NCBI GenBank assembly: GCA_012730105.1
Contig: JAAYBJ010000059.1
Location: 1 to 54,958, forward strand
Length of the DNA: 54,958 nucleotides
Direction: 5' to 3'
DNA from: Candidatus Hydrogenedentota bacterium
GTDB lineage: Bacteria > Hydrogenedentota > Hydrogenedentia > Hydrogenedentales > CAITNO01
A program made the position numbers and the translations under genes. Below are positions 17,293 through 26,164 of this stretch, one piece after another. How positions within the stretch are numbered: position 1 is the stretch's first letter; every line of letters starts with the position of its first letter. The notes beneath the pieces were generated by a model, which worked only from the letters and a program-made list of their open reading frames with translations, was not told the DNA's origin and did no database searches.

Positions 17293-18087
17293 ATGGAATT
17301 ATCTGAAATAACATGGCATGCCCCGCAGGTTTCATGGGCGCGAGACTATGAGGAGTATGGCCCAGACTGTGGGAAAACCTCTGTATTTGCGCTCAAGATT
17401 CCGGATTGCCAACTCCCTGAGATGACATGGTTGAAAAAACTGAATAGCGAAGATCGACTTTCCGGTCTCCTGAATAGCGGAGAAAAATTCCATCGTCAAC
17501 GACTGGTTTCATTGGCATTGCGGTACTACGTAACCAGCGTAATTTTCAGGGTGCCGGTTCAAGATATCTCTTTTCATTATTCGCATAGGGGTAAACCACG
17601 ACTTGTACAACCGGTAACGCTTTGCCCGGTGTATTTCAGCCAGAGTCATTCGGACACCTGTGCGTTGCTTGCCCTGTCGACATTTCCCTGTGGTGTGGAT
17701 GTCGAAAAAATAAGGTATCCCGAAAACTATCCGAATGTTCTTTCAAGGGGATTCCCCCGTGCCTGGACCAGCAAAGTACGTTCTATGCAGGATGGATCCC
17801 CGGAACAGGCAAGATGCTTCACGGCTTACTGGACCACACTGGAATCTTACTTTAAAATTACGGGGAACGTTCCCATGTTTAGATTCCTGCGGGAACAGTG
17901 CAGAGACGGAGAAACCCTTTGTGGCGGTGGCGGGAACATGAACTATCACGGGTACCACTTTGATGTGGATTCTGAAAACATGGCCTGCCTGACCTTATCC
18001 GGTGAAGCGTCCGAAATCCTCTTTTTTCGGGTTTCACCATCGTTCCTTGAAGAAAAGACAAATGTGGCGTTACAGGAGGGACTTTAA
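17293..18087 (+). CDS. 4'-phosphopantetheinyl transferase (Sfp-like)
   Basis: The 264-residue protein shows the Sfp/AcpT pattern: HRGKPRL (98-104), YFSQSHSDTCALLALS (114-129, the F-x-SHS stretch), CGVDVEKI (133-140, Mg-binding Asp and Glu) and YWTTLESYFKITG (179-191). Such enzymes transfer phosphopantetheine from CoA to a serine on acyl or peptidyl carrier proteins. One oddity: the last motif is normally W-x-x-K-E-A-x-x-K, and here the first Lys is Leu183 while Glu184 and Lys188 are kept. No carrier protein, PKS or NRPS is in the window. dtd follows after 3 bases, and its ribosome-binding site lies inside this gene, so they are co-transcribed. Confidence 0.8.
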   Translation: MELSEITWHAPQVSWARDYEEYGPDCGKTSVFALKIPDCQLPEMTWLKKLNSEDRLSGLLNSGEKFHRQRLVSLALRYYVTSVIFRVPVQDISFHYSHRGKPRLVQPVTLCPVYFSQSHSDTCALLALSTFPCGVDVEKIRYPENYPNVLSRGFPRAWTSKVRSMQDGSPEQARCFTAYWTTLESYFKITGNVPMFRFLREQCRDGETLCGGGGNMNYHGYHFDVDSENMACLTLSGEASEILFFRVSPSFLEEKTNVALQEGL

Positions 18088-18090
18088 GAA

Positions 18091-18543
18091 ATGAGGACCG
18101 TGTTACAACGCGTTTCTTCCGCTTCGGTCATGGTTGAAGAATGTATCGTTGGTGAAATCGGCCGGGGGCTCGTGGCATTGATCAGTGTTGAAGAAGGGGA
18201 TGCGGAACGAGATGCCATTTATATCGCAGAAAAAATAGCCACCACAAGGTTTTTTAATGATGCCGACTATAAGATGAATCTTTCGGTCCTTGATGTGGGG
18301 GGCAGTGTGTTGGCCATTTCACAATTCACGTTGCACGGGGATTGTCGGCGGGGCCGGCGCCCTTCCTTCGTATCCGCGGCAAAACCCGAAATAGCGGTAC
18401 CCTTGTACGAAGCAGTGTTGAACCGGCTGCGGACGTACTTCAAACTGCCCGTCGCCACCGGCATATTCGGGGCGCACATGCAGGTCATGCTGATTAATGA
18501 AGGTCCGGTGACTTTGTTATTGGATTCGCGCAAAATCTTTTAA
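18091..18543 (+). CDS. dtd: D-aminoacyl-tRNA deacylase
   Basis: The 150-residue protein is full length for DTD, which hydrolyses D-aminoacyl-tRNA and so keeps D-amino acids out of proteins. The two signature motifs are present: SQFTL (77-81) and NEGPVT (136-141, the cross-subunit Gly-Pro motif). It starts MRTVLQRVSSASV, typical of the family. AGGAGG lies about 11 bases upstream, within the end of the phosphopantetheinyl transferase gene, indicating coupling. It is followed by an oppositely oriented tRNA-Ser. Confidence 0.95.
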   Translation: MRTVLQRVSSASVMVEECIVGEIGRGLVALISVEEGDAERDAIYIAEKIATTRFFNDADYKMNLSVLDVGGSVLAISQFTLHGDCRRGRRPSFVSAAKPEIAVPLYEAVLNRLRTYFKLPVATGIFGAHMQVMLINEGPVTLLLDSRKIF

Positions 18544-18594
18544 AGATGATGGTCCGTAAGGAGAGGAATTTGCTGGTATACCTGTGGGAGGGAA

Positions 18595-18685
<91 letters not shown>

Positions 18686-18696
18686 GGGGAAACGCA

Positions 18697-18705
18697 ATTG
18701 TATCA
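18697..18705 (-). promoter_or_regulatory. Extended -10 promoter for tRNA-Ser
   Basis: On the minus strand TGATACAAT (18705-18697) is a good extended -10, with a start point a few bases before the mature tRNA 5' end at 18685. The -35 (TGGAAC, 17 bases upstream) is weak. Confidence 0.45.
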
Positions 18706-18744
18706 AATAGACTCGTATCGTTCCACTTTGACAGAGTGAAAATT

Positions 18745-18773
18745 TTCCGTTGGCGACCAGAAACAGGTATAAT
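18745..18773 (+). promoter_or_regulatory. Sigma70-like promoter for serC
   Basis: A consensus TATAAT (18768-18773) has TTCCGT (18745-18750) 17 bases upstream. The leader to the serC start at 18897 would be about 115 bases. Confidence 0.45.
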
Positions 18774-18896
18774 CCCATCGTTTTCCATCCAGTCAATTCC
18801 CTGAACACGATTGCGGCAAATCGCAATTCTTGAGTGGGGCCTGATTCACAACGATACAATCCCAAGTCCCGTATGGGGCAAAAAAAGGAGAATCCT

Positions 18897-19988
18897 ATGT
18901 CAGACAGTCGAATATTCAATTTTTCTGCGGGTCCCGCCACCTTGCCGCTTCCCGTTTTGGAACAGGCACAGGCTGAGTTGCTTTGCTATCCCGGGGCGGG
19001 CGCGTCCGTAATGGAAATCAGCCATCGCTCAAAAGCCTTCGCGGGCATTCTTGAAGAAGCGAAATCCAATCTTAAAACCCTGCTGGGTGCCTCAGATGAA
19101 TATCACGTGTTGTTTACCCCGGGCGGCGCCACCATGCAATTCTCCATGCTGGCCATGAATTTTTTGAAGGGCGGCACGGCGGACTACATAAACGTCGGTT
19201 CCTGGGCCTCAAAAGCCATGAAAGAGGCCGCTCGATGCGGCACGGTGAGAACCGCCTGGAGCGGCAAGAACGAAAACTATGTCCGTGTTCCCGCCAATAG
19301 CGAGTTGGACCTGGATCCGAAGGCCGCCTACGTCCATTTCACGTCCAACGAAACGATCCAGGGCATTCAGTTTTCTTCTGAACCGGAGGTGAACGGTAAG
19401 CCGCTGTTTTGCGACGCCTCATCGGACTTTCTCTGCCGTCCCACGGATATCAACAAGTATGCCCTGCTCTACGCGGGCGCCCAGAAGAATATTGGTCCGT
19501 CGGGAACCGCCGTGGTCATACTTCGCAAAGATATGCTGGATCAGGTACCCGAAAACCTGCCCCCGCTCCTGGACTATAAAAACATGGTGGAAAATGATTC
19601 CCTATACAATACACCTGCCACATTCACGATATACATCATTTCCCTGGTAAGCCGGTGGTTGCTGAAAGAAATCGGCGGCCTTGAGAAGATGTACGCCATT
19701 AACAAGGATAAGGCGAAACTGCTCTATGACGCCGTTGACGCCAGCGGCGGTTTCTACCGAGGTCACGCCCTGCCCGACAGCCGTTCCATCATGAATGTTA
19801 CTTTCCGGGTGGGAACGGAGGAACAGGAAAAACAGTTCCTCTCGCAAGCCGCGGCTGCCGGACTCGACGGATTGAAAGGCCACCGGTCGGTCGGCGGCTG
19901 CCGGGCCTCGATCTACAATGCCATGCCCATGGAAGGGGTGGTCGCGCTGCGCGACTTCATGCTCGAGTTCCAGCGGGTAAACGGATAA
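18897..19988 (+). CDS. serC: Phosphoserine aminotransferase
   Basis: The 363-residue protein starts at ATG 18897 with AAAAAAGGAG six bases upstream and begins MSDSRIFNFSAGPATLP, the hallmark SerC N-terminus. It contains PGGATMQFSM (phosphate-cup region), HFTSNETIQGIQF, and the PLP lysine in YAGAQKNIGPSG (Lys197, matching Lys198 of the E. coli enzyme). It ends with the family stretch GHRSVGGCRASIYNAMP. It converts 3-phosphohydroxypyruvate and glutamate to phosphoserine in serine synthesis and may also act in pyridoxine synthesis. serA and serB are not adjacent. A longer frame to 18834 is rejected. Confidence 0.97.
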   Translation: MSDSRIFNFSAGPATLPLPVLEQAQAELLCYPGAGASVMEISHRSKAFAGILEEAKSNLKTLLGASDEYHVLFTPGGATMQFSMLAMNFLKGGTADYINVGSWASKAMKEAARCGTVRTAWSGKNENYVRVPANSELDLDPKAAYVHFTSNETIQGIQFSSEPEVNGKPLFCDASSDFLCRPTDINKYALLYAGAQKNIGPSGTAVVILRKDMLDQVPENLPPLLDYKNMVENDSLYNTPATFTIYIISLVSRWLLKEIGGLEKMYAINKDKAKLLYDAVDASGGFYRGHALPDSRSIMNVTFRVGTEEQEKQFLSQAAAAGLDGLKGHRSVGGCRASIYNAMPMEGVVALRDFMLEFQRVNG

Positions 19989-20038
19989 ACGGCGGAATCC
20001 AACGCCGGACAAAGATATGTCACGATTGAATCGCATGG

Positions 20039-20081
20039 GCGCCGGGTCGCTATCGTCTACAACACAATGGCGGCCCGGCGC
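20039..20081 (+). terminator. Possible weak terminator after serC
   Basis: GCGCCGGG (20039-20046) pairs perfectly with CCCGGCGC (20074-20081), with a 27-base loop, but only GTTCTATT follows. The stem is strong and the T-tract poor. Confidence 0.35.
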
Positions 20082-20179
20082 GTTCTATTGGAATCCTGCC
20101 GCCCGCTTGCATTACGATGCAGGTGTCAAGCCGGGATATGGAAAAAAGGCGTTGTTCCCAGGAATGAAAGGACCAGAAG

Positions 20180-21346
20180 ATGAACAAGGAAACTATGACT
20201 TCCCGAGAGCGCGTGCTGGCCGCTTTGAATCATACTGAGCCCGACCGTGTTCCCATTGATCTGGGCGGCAACCAGACCGGAATCCACAAGTTCGCCTATC
20301 TGGAGTTGCTCCGGCATCTCGGTATGCAAGACGAAATGCGCATCATGGACGCGGTACAGCAGCTGGCCCAGCCCTGCGAGGAACTGTTGCGGCGCTTTCA
20401 TGTGGACACGCGCTACATCGCCGCAGGGGCGGCATCGGATTGGAAGGGCGGTATCGTTCAGGAGCGCAGGGATGGACGGCTCTGGCATGACCTGGTGGAT
20501 GAATTCGGGGTGCGCTGGTCCATGCCTGACGACCAGCCGTATTTCATGGACATTACCCTTCATCCTTTGGCGGGCGCGGCGATAAGCGATATCAAAGATT
20601 ATCCTTTCCCGAAGGGAGATGATCCGGGACGTTTCCAGGGGTTGCGGGAAAGGGCCTTGCTCTTAAAAAAGGAAACCCCCTACGCGGTAGTGAGCGGCAT
20701 ATCCGGGGTTATCTATGAAACCTGCTGGTATATGCGCGGCCTGGAAAACTGGTACATGGACATGATGATGAACCCGGAATTTTGCGAGGCTCTGCTCGAT
20801 CAGACCCTGCAGTTCTGGCTGGATTGGTTCCGTGTTTTTCTGGACGAGGTGGGGGATGTGGTGGATGTGATCATGATAGGCGATGATCTGGCGGGGCAGG
20901 GAGGTCCATTGTTTAATCCGGATACCTACCGGACTATTGTAAAGCCCAGGCAAAAGCGTCTCGTCCAGTATATCAAGGGGCGCACACAGGCGAAAATCTG
21001 GTATCACACCTGTGGTGCGTGTGCGGGCTATATACCCGATCTGCTGGACAACGGGATAGACATTCTGAATCCGGTGCAGATAAGCGCCGCAGACATGGAC
21101 CCCGCAGTTCTGAAGCGGGAGTACGGCGACCGCTTATCCTTTTGGGGCGGCGCTATTGACGCCCAGCACATTTTGCCCGTTGGCTCGCCGGAAGATGTCA
21201 GGCAGGCGGTGCGCGAAAACCTGCAGGCCTTAAAACCCGGCGGAGGATATGTGTTCAACAATGTGCACAATATTCAGGCCGGCGTGCCGCCGGAGAATAT
21301 CGTCGCCCTGTATGACGCGGCTTATGAGTTCGGATTTTACAGATAA
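20180..21346 (+). CDS. URO-D superfamily protein, probable corrinoid methyltransferase type
   Basis: The 388-residue protein begins with the typical MTSRERVLAALNHTEPDRVPID. It carries the uroporphyrinogen-decarboxylase fold with GDDLAGQGGPLFNP, a barrel stretch and HTCG at 276-279 (His276, Cys278), then FNNVHNIQAGVPPENI at the end. The His-x-Cys pair is the zinc site of MtaA/MtbA/CmuA-like methyltransferases rather than a feature of true HemE, so methyl transfer to or from a corrinoid is more likely than haem synthesis. Many copies of this subfamily occur in polysaccharide-degrading, anaerobic or planctomycete-like bacteria, and may handle O-methylated compounds. AAAGGA lies upstream of the start. 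It converges on the second GH106-like gene. Confidence 0.75.
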   Translation: MNKETMTSRERVLAALNHTEPDRVPIDLGGNQTGIHKFAYLELLRHLGMQDEMRIMDAVQQLAQPCEELLRRFHVDTRYIAAGAASDWKGGIVQERRDGRLWHDLVDEFGVRWSMPDDQPYFMDITLHPLAGAAISDIKDYPFPKGDDPGRFQGLRERALLLKKETPYAVVSGISGVIYETCWYMRGLENWYMDMMMNPEFCEALLDQTLQFWLDWFRVFLDEVGDVVDVIMIGDDLAGQGGPLFNPDTYRTIVKPRQKRLVQYIKGRTQAKIWYHTCGACAGYIPDLLDNGIDILNPVQISAADMDPAVLKREYGDRLSFWGGAIDAQHILPVGSPEDVRQAVRENLQALKPGGGYVFNNVHNIQAGVPPENIVALYDAAYEFGFYR

Positions 21347-21408
21347 GCCCTGTCTACTTCACATTGGTCTTGTCGCGTACCTGGTTTGATTCACATCTGT
21401 AGATCCGG

Positions 21409-24400
21409 TTAATGGTGATAAACCTCAAAAGGAGCCATTAATCCGTACTCAAGGGAGAAGTAATCCCCTCCCGGCGGTGGTCCGGCTTCGGGAGCGTTAT
21501 TCCAGGAACCCGGATGGGTCAGGCCGACGCTTCCTTCCCCGAAATGCGGTCCGAGCGTATTGCGAAGGGAGCCGCACACGATCACTTCTACGACATTGGC
21601 GCCCGCTTGTACCTGGTCCGTAATGTCGCATTCCATGGGAGGTGTAAAAATATGTCCGGCTTCATTCCCGTTTACCAGGACCCGGGCAACAACACCTCGC
21701 CAGGACGGCAGGGTGAGCACATATCTTCCGGAAGGCTGTGTGATATCCAGCGTTGACGTATACGCCACACGGTGCCCATACAGCGGGAGTCCCTGCGTTT
21801 TCCAAGCGCCGGGGGCAAAAGGCGACGGCGGTATGATTACGAAGCCCTTTTCCGTTGCCTTAAGCGAAAAATCGCCCAGGATGTGCGCGGCCTCAATTTC
21901 ATGGAATATGCTCATGGGCCGGGCTTTGATAGTTAGCGCATTCTCTCCGATTTGGGCCACTTTGGCAATATCGATTCTGGGGAAGGTGCCGTCAAGCCAT
22001 CTTTCATCGGATGCCTCTGTCACCGGAACGCCGTTGCAGGTGACGGTGTACAGGTCCGGCCGCTCAATGACGGCAAAGAGTCTTTCAGGTACGGCCTCTT
22101 CAAGGGTAAAGTGATAAACGGCTTCGAAACCGCTTTCATCCGTGAATTCGGTCCGGAGCAGTTCATCCCGGAACTGTACGCAGTGGTCCCAAATATTGCC
22201 GCGCAGACCGTTTTGTTTGAAGGTGATTTCCGCGGCCTTTTTCCAGAAAACGCCGGAGGCGCTTTCACTACCGGCCGTCACATCCACGTAATCCAGTATC
22301 AGGTTATTGTCATCCAGGCGGCGGGCGGTTATTGCTGATAAGGGAATGGCAACTCGGTCGAAGGAGGCCTCAATGGGCGCTTCGGCGGGTACGGCGGTCT
22401 TGTCGATAAACAGCAACAGGCTTCCGCACGGTGGCAGGCTGAAGGATACTTCACGCCCTGCTTCCGGAGTTTCCACGGAGGGGTAACTCCAGATGTGGCC
22501 GGTTTCAGGATCGGCCTTGCGAATGCCGCCCGTGCCGACAGCCATCACCTTCCCGGAGGCTATGTTTTCATTACTGGTGTTGATGATAAAAAGAATATCA
22601 CCGTCTTCCAGTTGGCGCCTGTGATGGTAGAGTATGCCCTTGTTTTCAGGGTCAGGTACAATGCGCAGGGATGGATTACAATGAGAGAGAACCTGTCCTG
22701 TCAACTCATTGGCGGGTACGAGTTGCCAATTGGCGTGGCTTCTCAGAGATGCGCATATTCCGCTGGGGCCGCCGTCAAGACAGGAAGGCAGGTCAGGGCC
22801 GGCGCAGGAAAATACTATGCCGCCTTTGTCCAGAAATTCCTGGAGCAGGCTGGCAACGGGACTGTTTATATTTTCCATCTCCGCCGGAATAACAACCACT
22901 GTGTACAGGCATTCGCCTACCTGGAGGGCGGGTTTCCCCTCCAACTCCGCAATAGCGCCGTGCGACTTTATAATGGCTTCGCTTCCCAGGTCAAAGGCAA
23001 GTTGTTCTTTGGCCAGCATGGTTACAAGGGTCTGGAAACCCTCCCCGATCGCGTTCAGCCTTCCCGTATCTGTAAAGTGATGCATCCATGCCGAGGTGGT
23101 CGGTTCCAGTACTACGCAGCGGTTGATTTGCCGGCCTTGTGAGAGTGCGGAAGATATCCGTGCAAAATAATCCACCAGCACATGATAGGATTCCATCCAG
23201 GGGGAGTGCTGGGAAAATGTCGGCGGGTAGTCGCGTTTGCGCGCCCCGCGCAGGGAAATCATGGAAAGATGCTCGTTCAGGGTGTTAACGCCCAAAGCCA
23301 GCAGCCAGTCGCCAATACGCTTATAATCTTCAAAGCGCATCTCCGCGCTGCTTCCTCCGTATGCCTCGCAGAGGGTGCGTGTGTGGCCGCCCTGGCGCGC
23401 GACACTGGCCAGTTCGATGACGGCCCGGACATTGCCGAATTGGGCATGGGGTCCTTCAGAGTATTGGTTGAATAGGGTGTCTATGCCTGGGCGTTGCTGC
23501 CAGAAACTCATGGACATATTATCGGGAACGGAAGCGCAGTTCGGCCATTCGTGCTCCCAGTAATGGCCTGTGAAATCAAGGTTGTTGCGGGCGCAATACT
23601 CATAATACGGTTTTGCCCAGCGCTCCACGAACAACTCATTCAGGGTGTACAGGTAATGATGACGAAAACGCCGGCCTGCCTCGGAATCGTCGCGCAGATG
23701 GGGCAGCCCGGCAAGAAATTCCTCATTCCAGCGCTGCCGATACTGTTCAGGCAGGTCCGGCGTCCAGTGAATATCGCCGCAGGGTTTGAGGTGGGGCTCG
23801 TCGGTGAACGAACCGGGAATAAGGCTTCCCAGGGCGGGGCCGAACCGGTCTTTATAAGCGTCCAGGGTAATCGCGAGGAAAGTTTCCGTGACACCGGGGC
23901 GCAGCAGGTCGACGTATGTCTTCCCGCCGAACCAGGGGGACGGGGCGGCTTGCTCCACGCGGGCGATGAGGAAATCGCCTTCCGCCACCGCGTCGGCATC
24001 CGAAAGTTCCCTGGTCACATCCTGATAGCCCGTTTCAGTTTTCTTGTAAACGGCAAGGATGTCCTTGTGGGGCATTTTGACCTTGTCTTCCTGGCGTAGT
24101 GTCAGGCCGAGTCCACGGGATTCTTGCATTATCTCAGGCACATTGCCGCCCGCAAAGCCGGAAGGATAGGAATTCTCGTCATAGATCCAGACCAGCATGC
24201 CCCGCTCCTTTGCCGCGGCCAGGGTCGCCTCCCATAAGCCGAACCACGTGTCCGACAGGTAGGGCGTCATCAAGCCGGGGCGCGGATGGACCCATACCTG
24301 GCGGATATGCTGTCGGGCAAGCACGTCCAGCGATTCCACCACCTGTTCAGGTGTTAACATATCATTCCAAACCCACAACGGTCCGGAAGTATATTCCGGG

Positions 24401-24495
24401 GCTGGGTTTTGGAAGAGTGCGGTTACTGTATTAATGTCGTTTGCCGGCACGGAAGCGGCCGCTGAAAAAAGAAGCAAAAAAGAAGCAAGCATCAT
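21409..24495 (-). CDS. Secreted GH106-like glycoside hydrolase (second copy type)
   Basis: The 1028-residue protein has a signal peptide (residues 1-18) and an N-terminal barrel with SGPLWVWNDMLTPEQV, VHPRPGLMTPYLS and VWIYDENSYPSGFAGG, the second branch of the GH106 pattern. The middle includes FTDEPHL (acidic residues at a strand end) and FTGHYWEHEWPN. The C-terminal parts form beta-sandwiches (YTSTLDITQPSGRYVLTLPSW, VLVNGNEAGHIFTPP). It differs much from the GH106-like gene at 11337, so the two probably target different linkages. AAGGAA precedes two adjacent ATG codons; the first is used here. Activity on alpha-L-rhamnosides is inferred from family only. Confidence 0.75.
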   Translation of the reverse strand: MMLASFLLLFSAAASVPANDINTVTALFQNPAPEYTSGPLWVWNDMLTPEQVVESLDVLARQHIRQVWVHPRPGLMTPYLSDTWFGLWEATLAAAKERGMLVWIYDENSYPSGFAGGNVPEIMQESRGLGLTLRQEDKVKMPHKDILAVYKKTETGYQDVTRELSDADAVAEGDFLIARVEQAAPSPWFGGKTYVDLLRPGVTETFLAITLDAYKDRFGPALGSLIPGSFTDEPHLKPCGDIHWTPDLPEQYRQRWNEEFLAGLPHLRDDSEAGRRFRHHYLYTLNELFVERWAKPYYEYCARNNLDFTGHYWEHEWPNCASVPDNMSMSFWQQRPGIDTLFNQYSEGPHAQFGNVRAVIELASVARQGGHTRTLCEAYGGSSAEMRFEDYKRIGDWLLALGVNTLNEHLSMISLRGARKRDYPPTFSQHSPWMESYHVLVDYFARISSALSQGRQINRCVVLEPTTSAWMHHFTDTGRLNAIGEGFQTLVTMLAKEQLAFDLGSEAIIKSHGAIAELEGKPALQVGECLYTVVVIPAEMENINSPVASLLQEFLDKGGIVFSCAGPDLPSCLDGGPSGICASLRSHANWQLVPANELTGQVLSHCNPSLRIVPDPENKGILYHHRRQLEDGDILFIINTSNENIASGKVMAVGTGGIRKADPETGHIWSYPSVETPEAGREVSFSLPPCGSLLLFIDKTAVPAEAPIEASFDRVAIPLSAITARRLDDNNLILDYVDVTAGSESASGVFWKKAAEITFKQNGLRGNIWDHCVQFRDELLRTEFTDESGFEAVYHFTLEEAVPERLFAVIERPDLYTVTCNGVPVTEASDERWLDGTFPRIDIAKVAQIGENALTIKARPMSIFHEIEAAHILGDFSLKATEKGFVIIPPSPFAPGAWKTQGLPLYGHRVAYTSTLDITQPSGRYVLTLPSWRGVVARVLVNGNEAGHIFTPPMECDITDQVQAGANVVEVIVCGSLRNTLGPHFGEGSVGLTHPGSWNNAPEAGPPPGGDYFSLEYGLMAPFEVYHH

Positions 24496-24921
24496 GATGA
24501 ATTCCTTGTCCTGATAACAACAGGATTTCTAGAGGTTAAACCGATCCGTGAGAAAGGCCTTTTAAACTATGCTTATTGTGGCATACTAGGGCAGGAACCG
24601 ACAAACGCGGATGTCAAACAAGGCCAGATTCTTCGCGCCGGCAAGTCTGGGAGACAAGGCGTGGGGTTGCGCCTGGTACCAGAAAACCGTGGACACTATG
24701 TTTTTCTGAAGGGATTATAAGAGGTATCTTCTGGAATCGTGCAGTAATACAACGGAGTCAACGCATTTTTAGGAATGTTTCCGATGAAATACTATCCGCC
24801 TGTTAATAAACTGGCAGGATGGAGCAAAAAAACGGTAATATTAAGGTTCTTCAGAATTGTGAAGTGGAAAGAGGTTATAACATGTATCTGACAATGAAAC
24901 ATCATAAGGAGCGTAGATGCA
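24496..24921. other. Divergent intergenic region between GH106-like and GH172 genes
   Basis: About 425 bases with no supportable gene. A short frame on the plus strand (24576-24806) has no ribosome-binding site or recognisable product. A TATAAC box lies near 24876 before the GH172 gene but has no good -35. No terminator is seen. Confidence 0.4.
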
Positions 24922-26064
24922 ATGAAACCCCAAACGCTATTACTTTCTATGGTCTGGGCGATTGCCAGTGTATCTCAGGCATTCGCGGTGAGTAATCCCA
25001 TGTCCGATCTGTGCCGGCTGAAGGATGCCGATACGCGCTCCATCAGCCCGGAGAATTTCACCGGCGAGAAGGGGAAGGGCGGGATGGCCACCCTGGAAAC
25101 AGGAACCGCAGCCCGTGCTGCGCGAGAACTGGGTGTGGGCTGGAAGGTTAACCCTTATGTTCACATAGAACCGGGCGCCACATTTACGCTGGGTGAAACA
25201 ACGGGGATGGGAGTGATTAACCACATCTGGATGACGCCTGTGGGGGATTACAGGCTCATGATATTCCGTTTTTATTGGGATGGCGAGGATGTTCCCTCGG
25301 TGGAGGTGCCGGTCGGTGATTTCTTCGCAGCCGGGTGGGGCATGGGTAATGAGCCGCGCATTTCTTCCCTGGCGGTTTGCGTGAATCCCCGCAGCGGATT
25401 TAACAGTTACTGGCAGATGCCGTTCCGGAAGGGATTCAAAATCACCATGGAGAATCTGGGCGAAAAGCGGGCCACTGTTTATTACCAGATAGACTATTCC
25501 CTTGAGACAGTGGCCGATTATGCCCCCTATTTCCATGCCCAGTTCAGGCGTGTAAATCCCCTGCCGGATAAGGTGGACTACACGATCGTGGACGGCATTC
25601 GAGGGAACGGCCATTATGCGGGAACCTATCTGGCCCGTGGTGCGAACAGCCCGGGATGGTGGGGGGAAGGAGAAATCAAGTTCTTTATCGACGGCGACAC
25701 GACCTTTCCCACCATATGCGGTACGGGCGAAGAGGATTATTTTTGCGGATCCTACTGCTATAACGAAAAGAAAGAGGGGGAACGATATAGTTATGAAGGC
25801 TTCAGCAGCCCCTATACGGGTTTTTATCATGTGCCCTATGAAGGCGTGCAACGCCGGGTAGGTCAGTACCGATGGCATATTGCCGACCCGGTCAGGTTCA
25901 AGGAGGATCTGCGCGTGACCATACAGAGCCTTGGCTGGCAAAGTGAAGGGCGTTACTTGCCGTTGCAGGATGATCTCGCGTCCGTGGCGTACTGGTATCA
26001 GATGGAACCTCATAATCCTTTTCCTGCGCTTCCAGCCGCAAAGGATCTGGTTGTCAGTGAGTAA
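24922..26064 (+). CDS. Secreted DUF2961 (GH172-type) protein, first copy
   Basis: The 380-residue protein has a signal peptide (residues 4-22). It shows the DUF2961/GH172 pattern: ISPENFTGEKGKGGMA, GETTGMGVINHIWMTP, DGEDVPSVEVPVGDFFAAGWG, NPRSGFNSYWQMPF, and GTGEEDYFCGSY late in the protein. Characterised GH172 enzymes act on alpha-D-fructofuranosides or alpha-D-arabinofuranosides, folding as two jelly-rolls with catalytic glutamates. The GTGEEDYF motif with two Glu is retained. AAGGAG lies 10 bases before the ATG. The near-identical-length copy directly downstream indicates tandem duplication and an operon. Confidence 0.85.
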   Translation: MKPQTLLLSMVWAIASVSQAFAVSNPMSDLCRLKDADTRSISPENFTGEKGKGGMATLETGTAARAARELGVGWKVNPYVHIEPGATFTLGETTGMGVINHIWMTPVGDYRLMIFRFYWDGEDVPSVEVPVGDFFAAGWGMGNEPRISSLAVCVNPRSGFNSYWQMPFRKGFKITMENLGEKRATVYYQIDYSLETVADYAPYFHAQFRRVNPLPDKVDYTIVDGIRGNGHYAGTYLARGANSPGWWGEGEIKFFIDGDTTFPTICGTGEEDYFCGSYCYNEKKEGERYSYEGFSSPYTGFYHVPYEGVQRRVGQYRWHIADPVRFKEDLRVTIQSLGWQSEGRYLPLQDDLASVAYWYQMEPHNPFPALPAAKDLVVSE

Positions 26065-26164
26065 ATGAACGATCGGAGCGTCATGCTCGAAGCGAGTGTG
26101 TATGCAGGTTGTTGCCCATCGTTAATTTGATAAGAGAATAGAACCAACAGGAGCGATTCATAGT

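Noticed and set aside
20180-21346. True uroporphyrinogen decarboxylase (hemE)
   Set aside because: The His-x-Cys zinc-type motif and the lack of other haem genes fit the methyltransferase-like branch better.
24576-24806. Short plus-strand frame between GH106-like and GH172 genes
   Set aside because: No ribosome-binding site, no recognisable features, low-quality composition.
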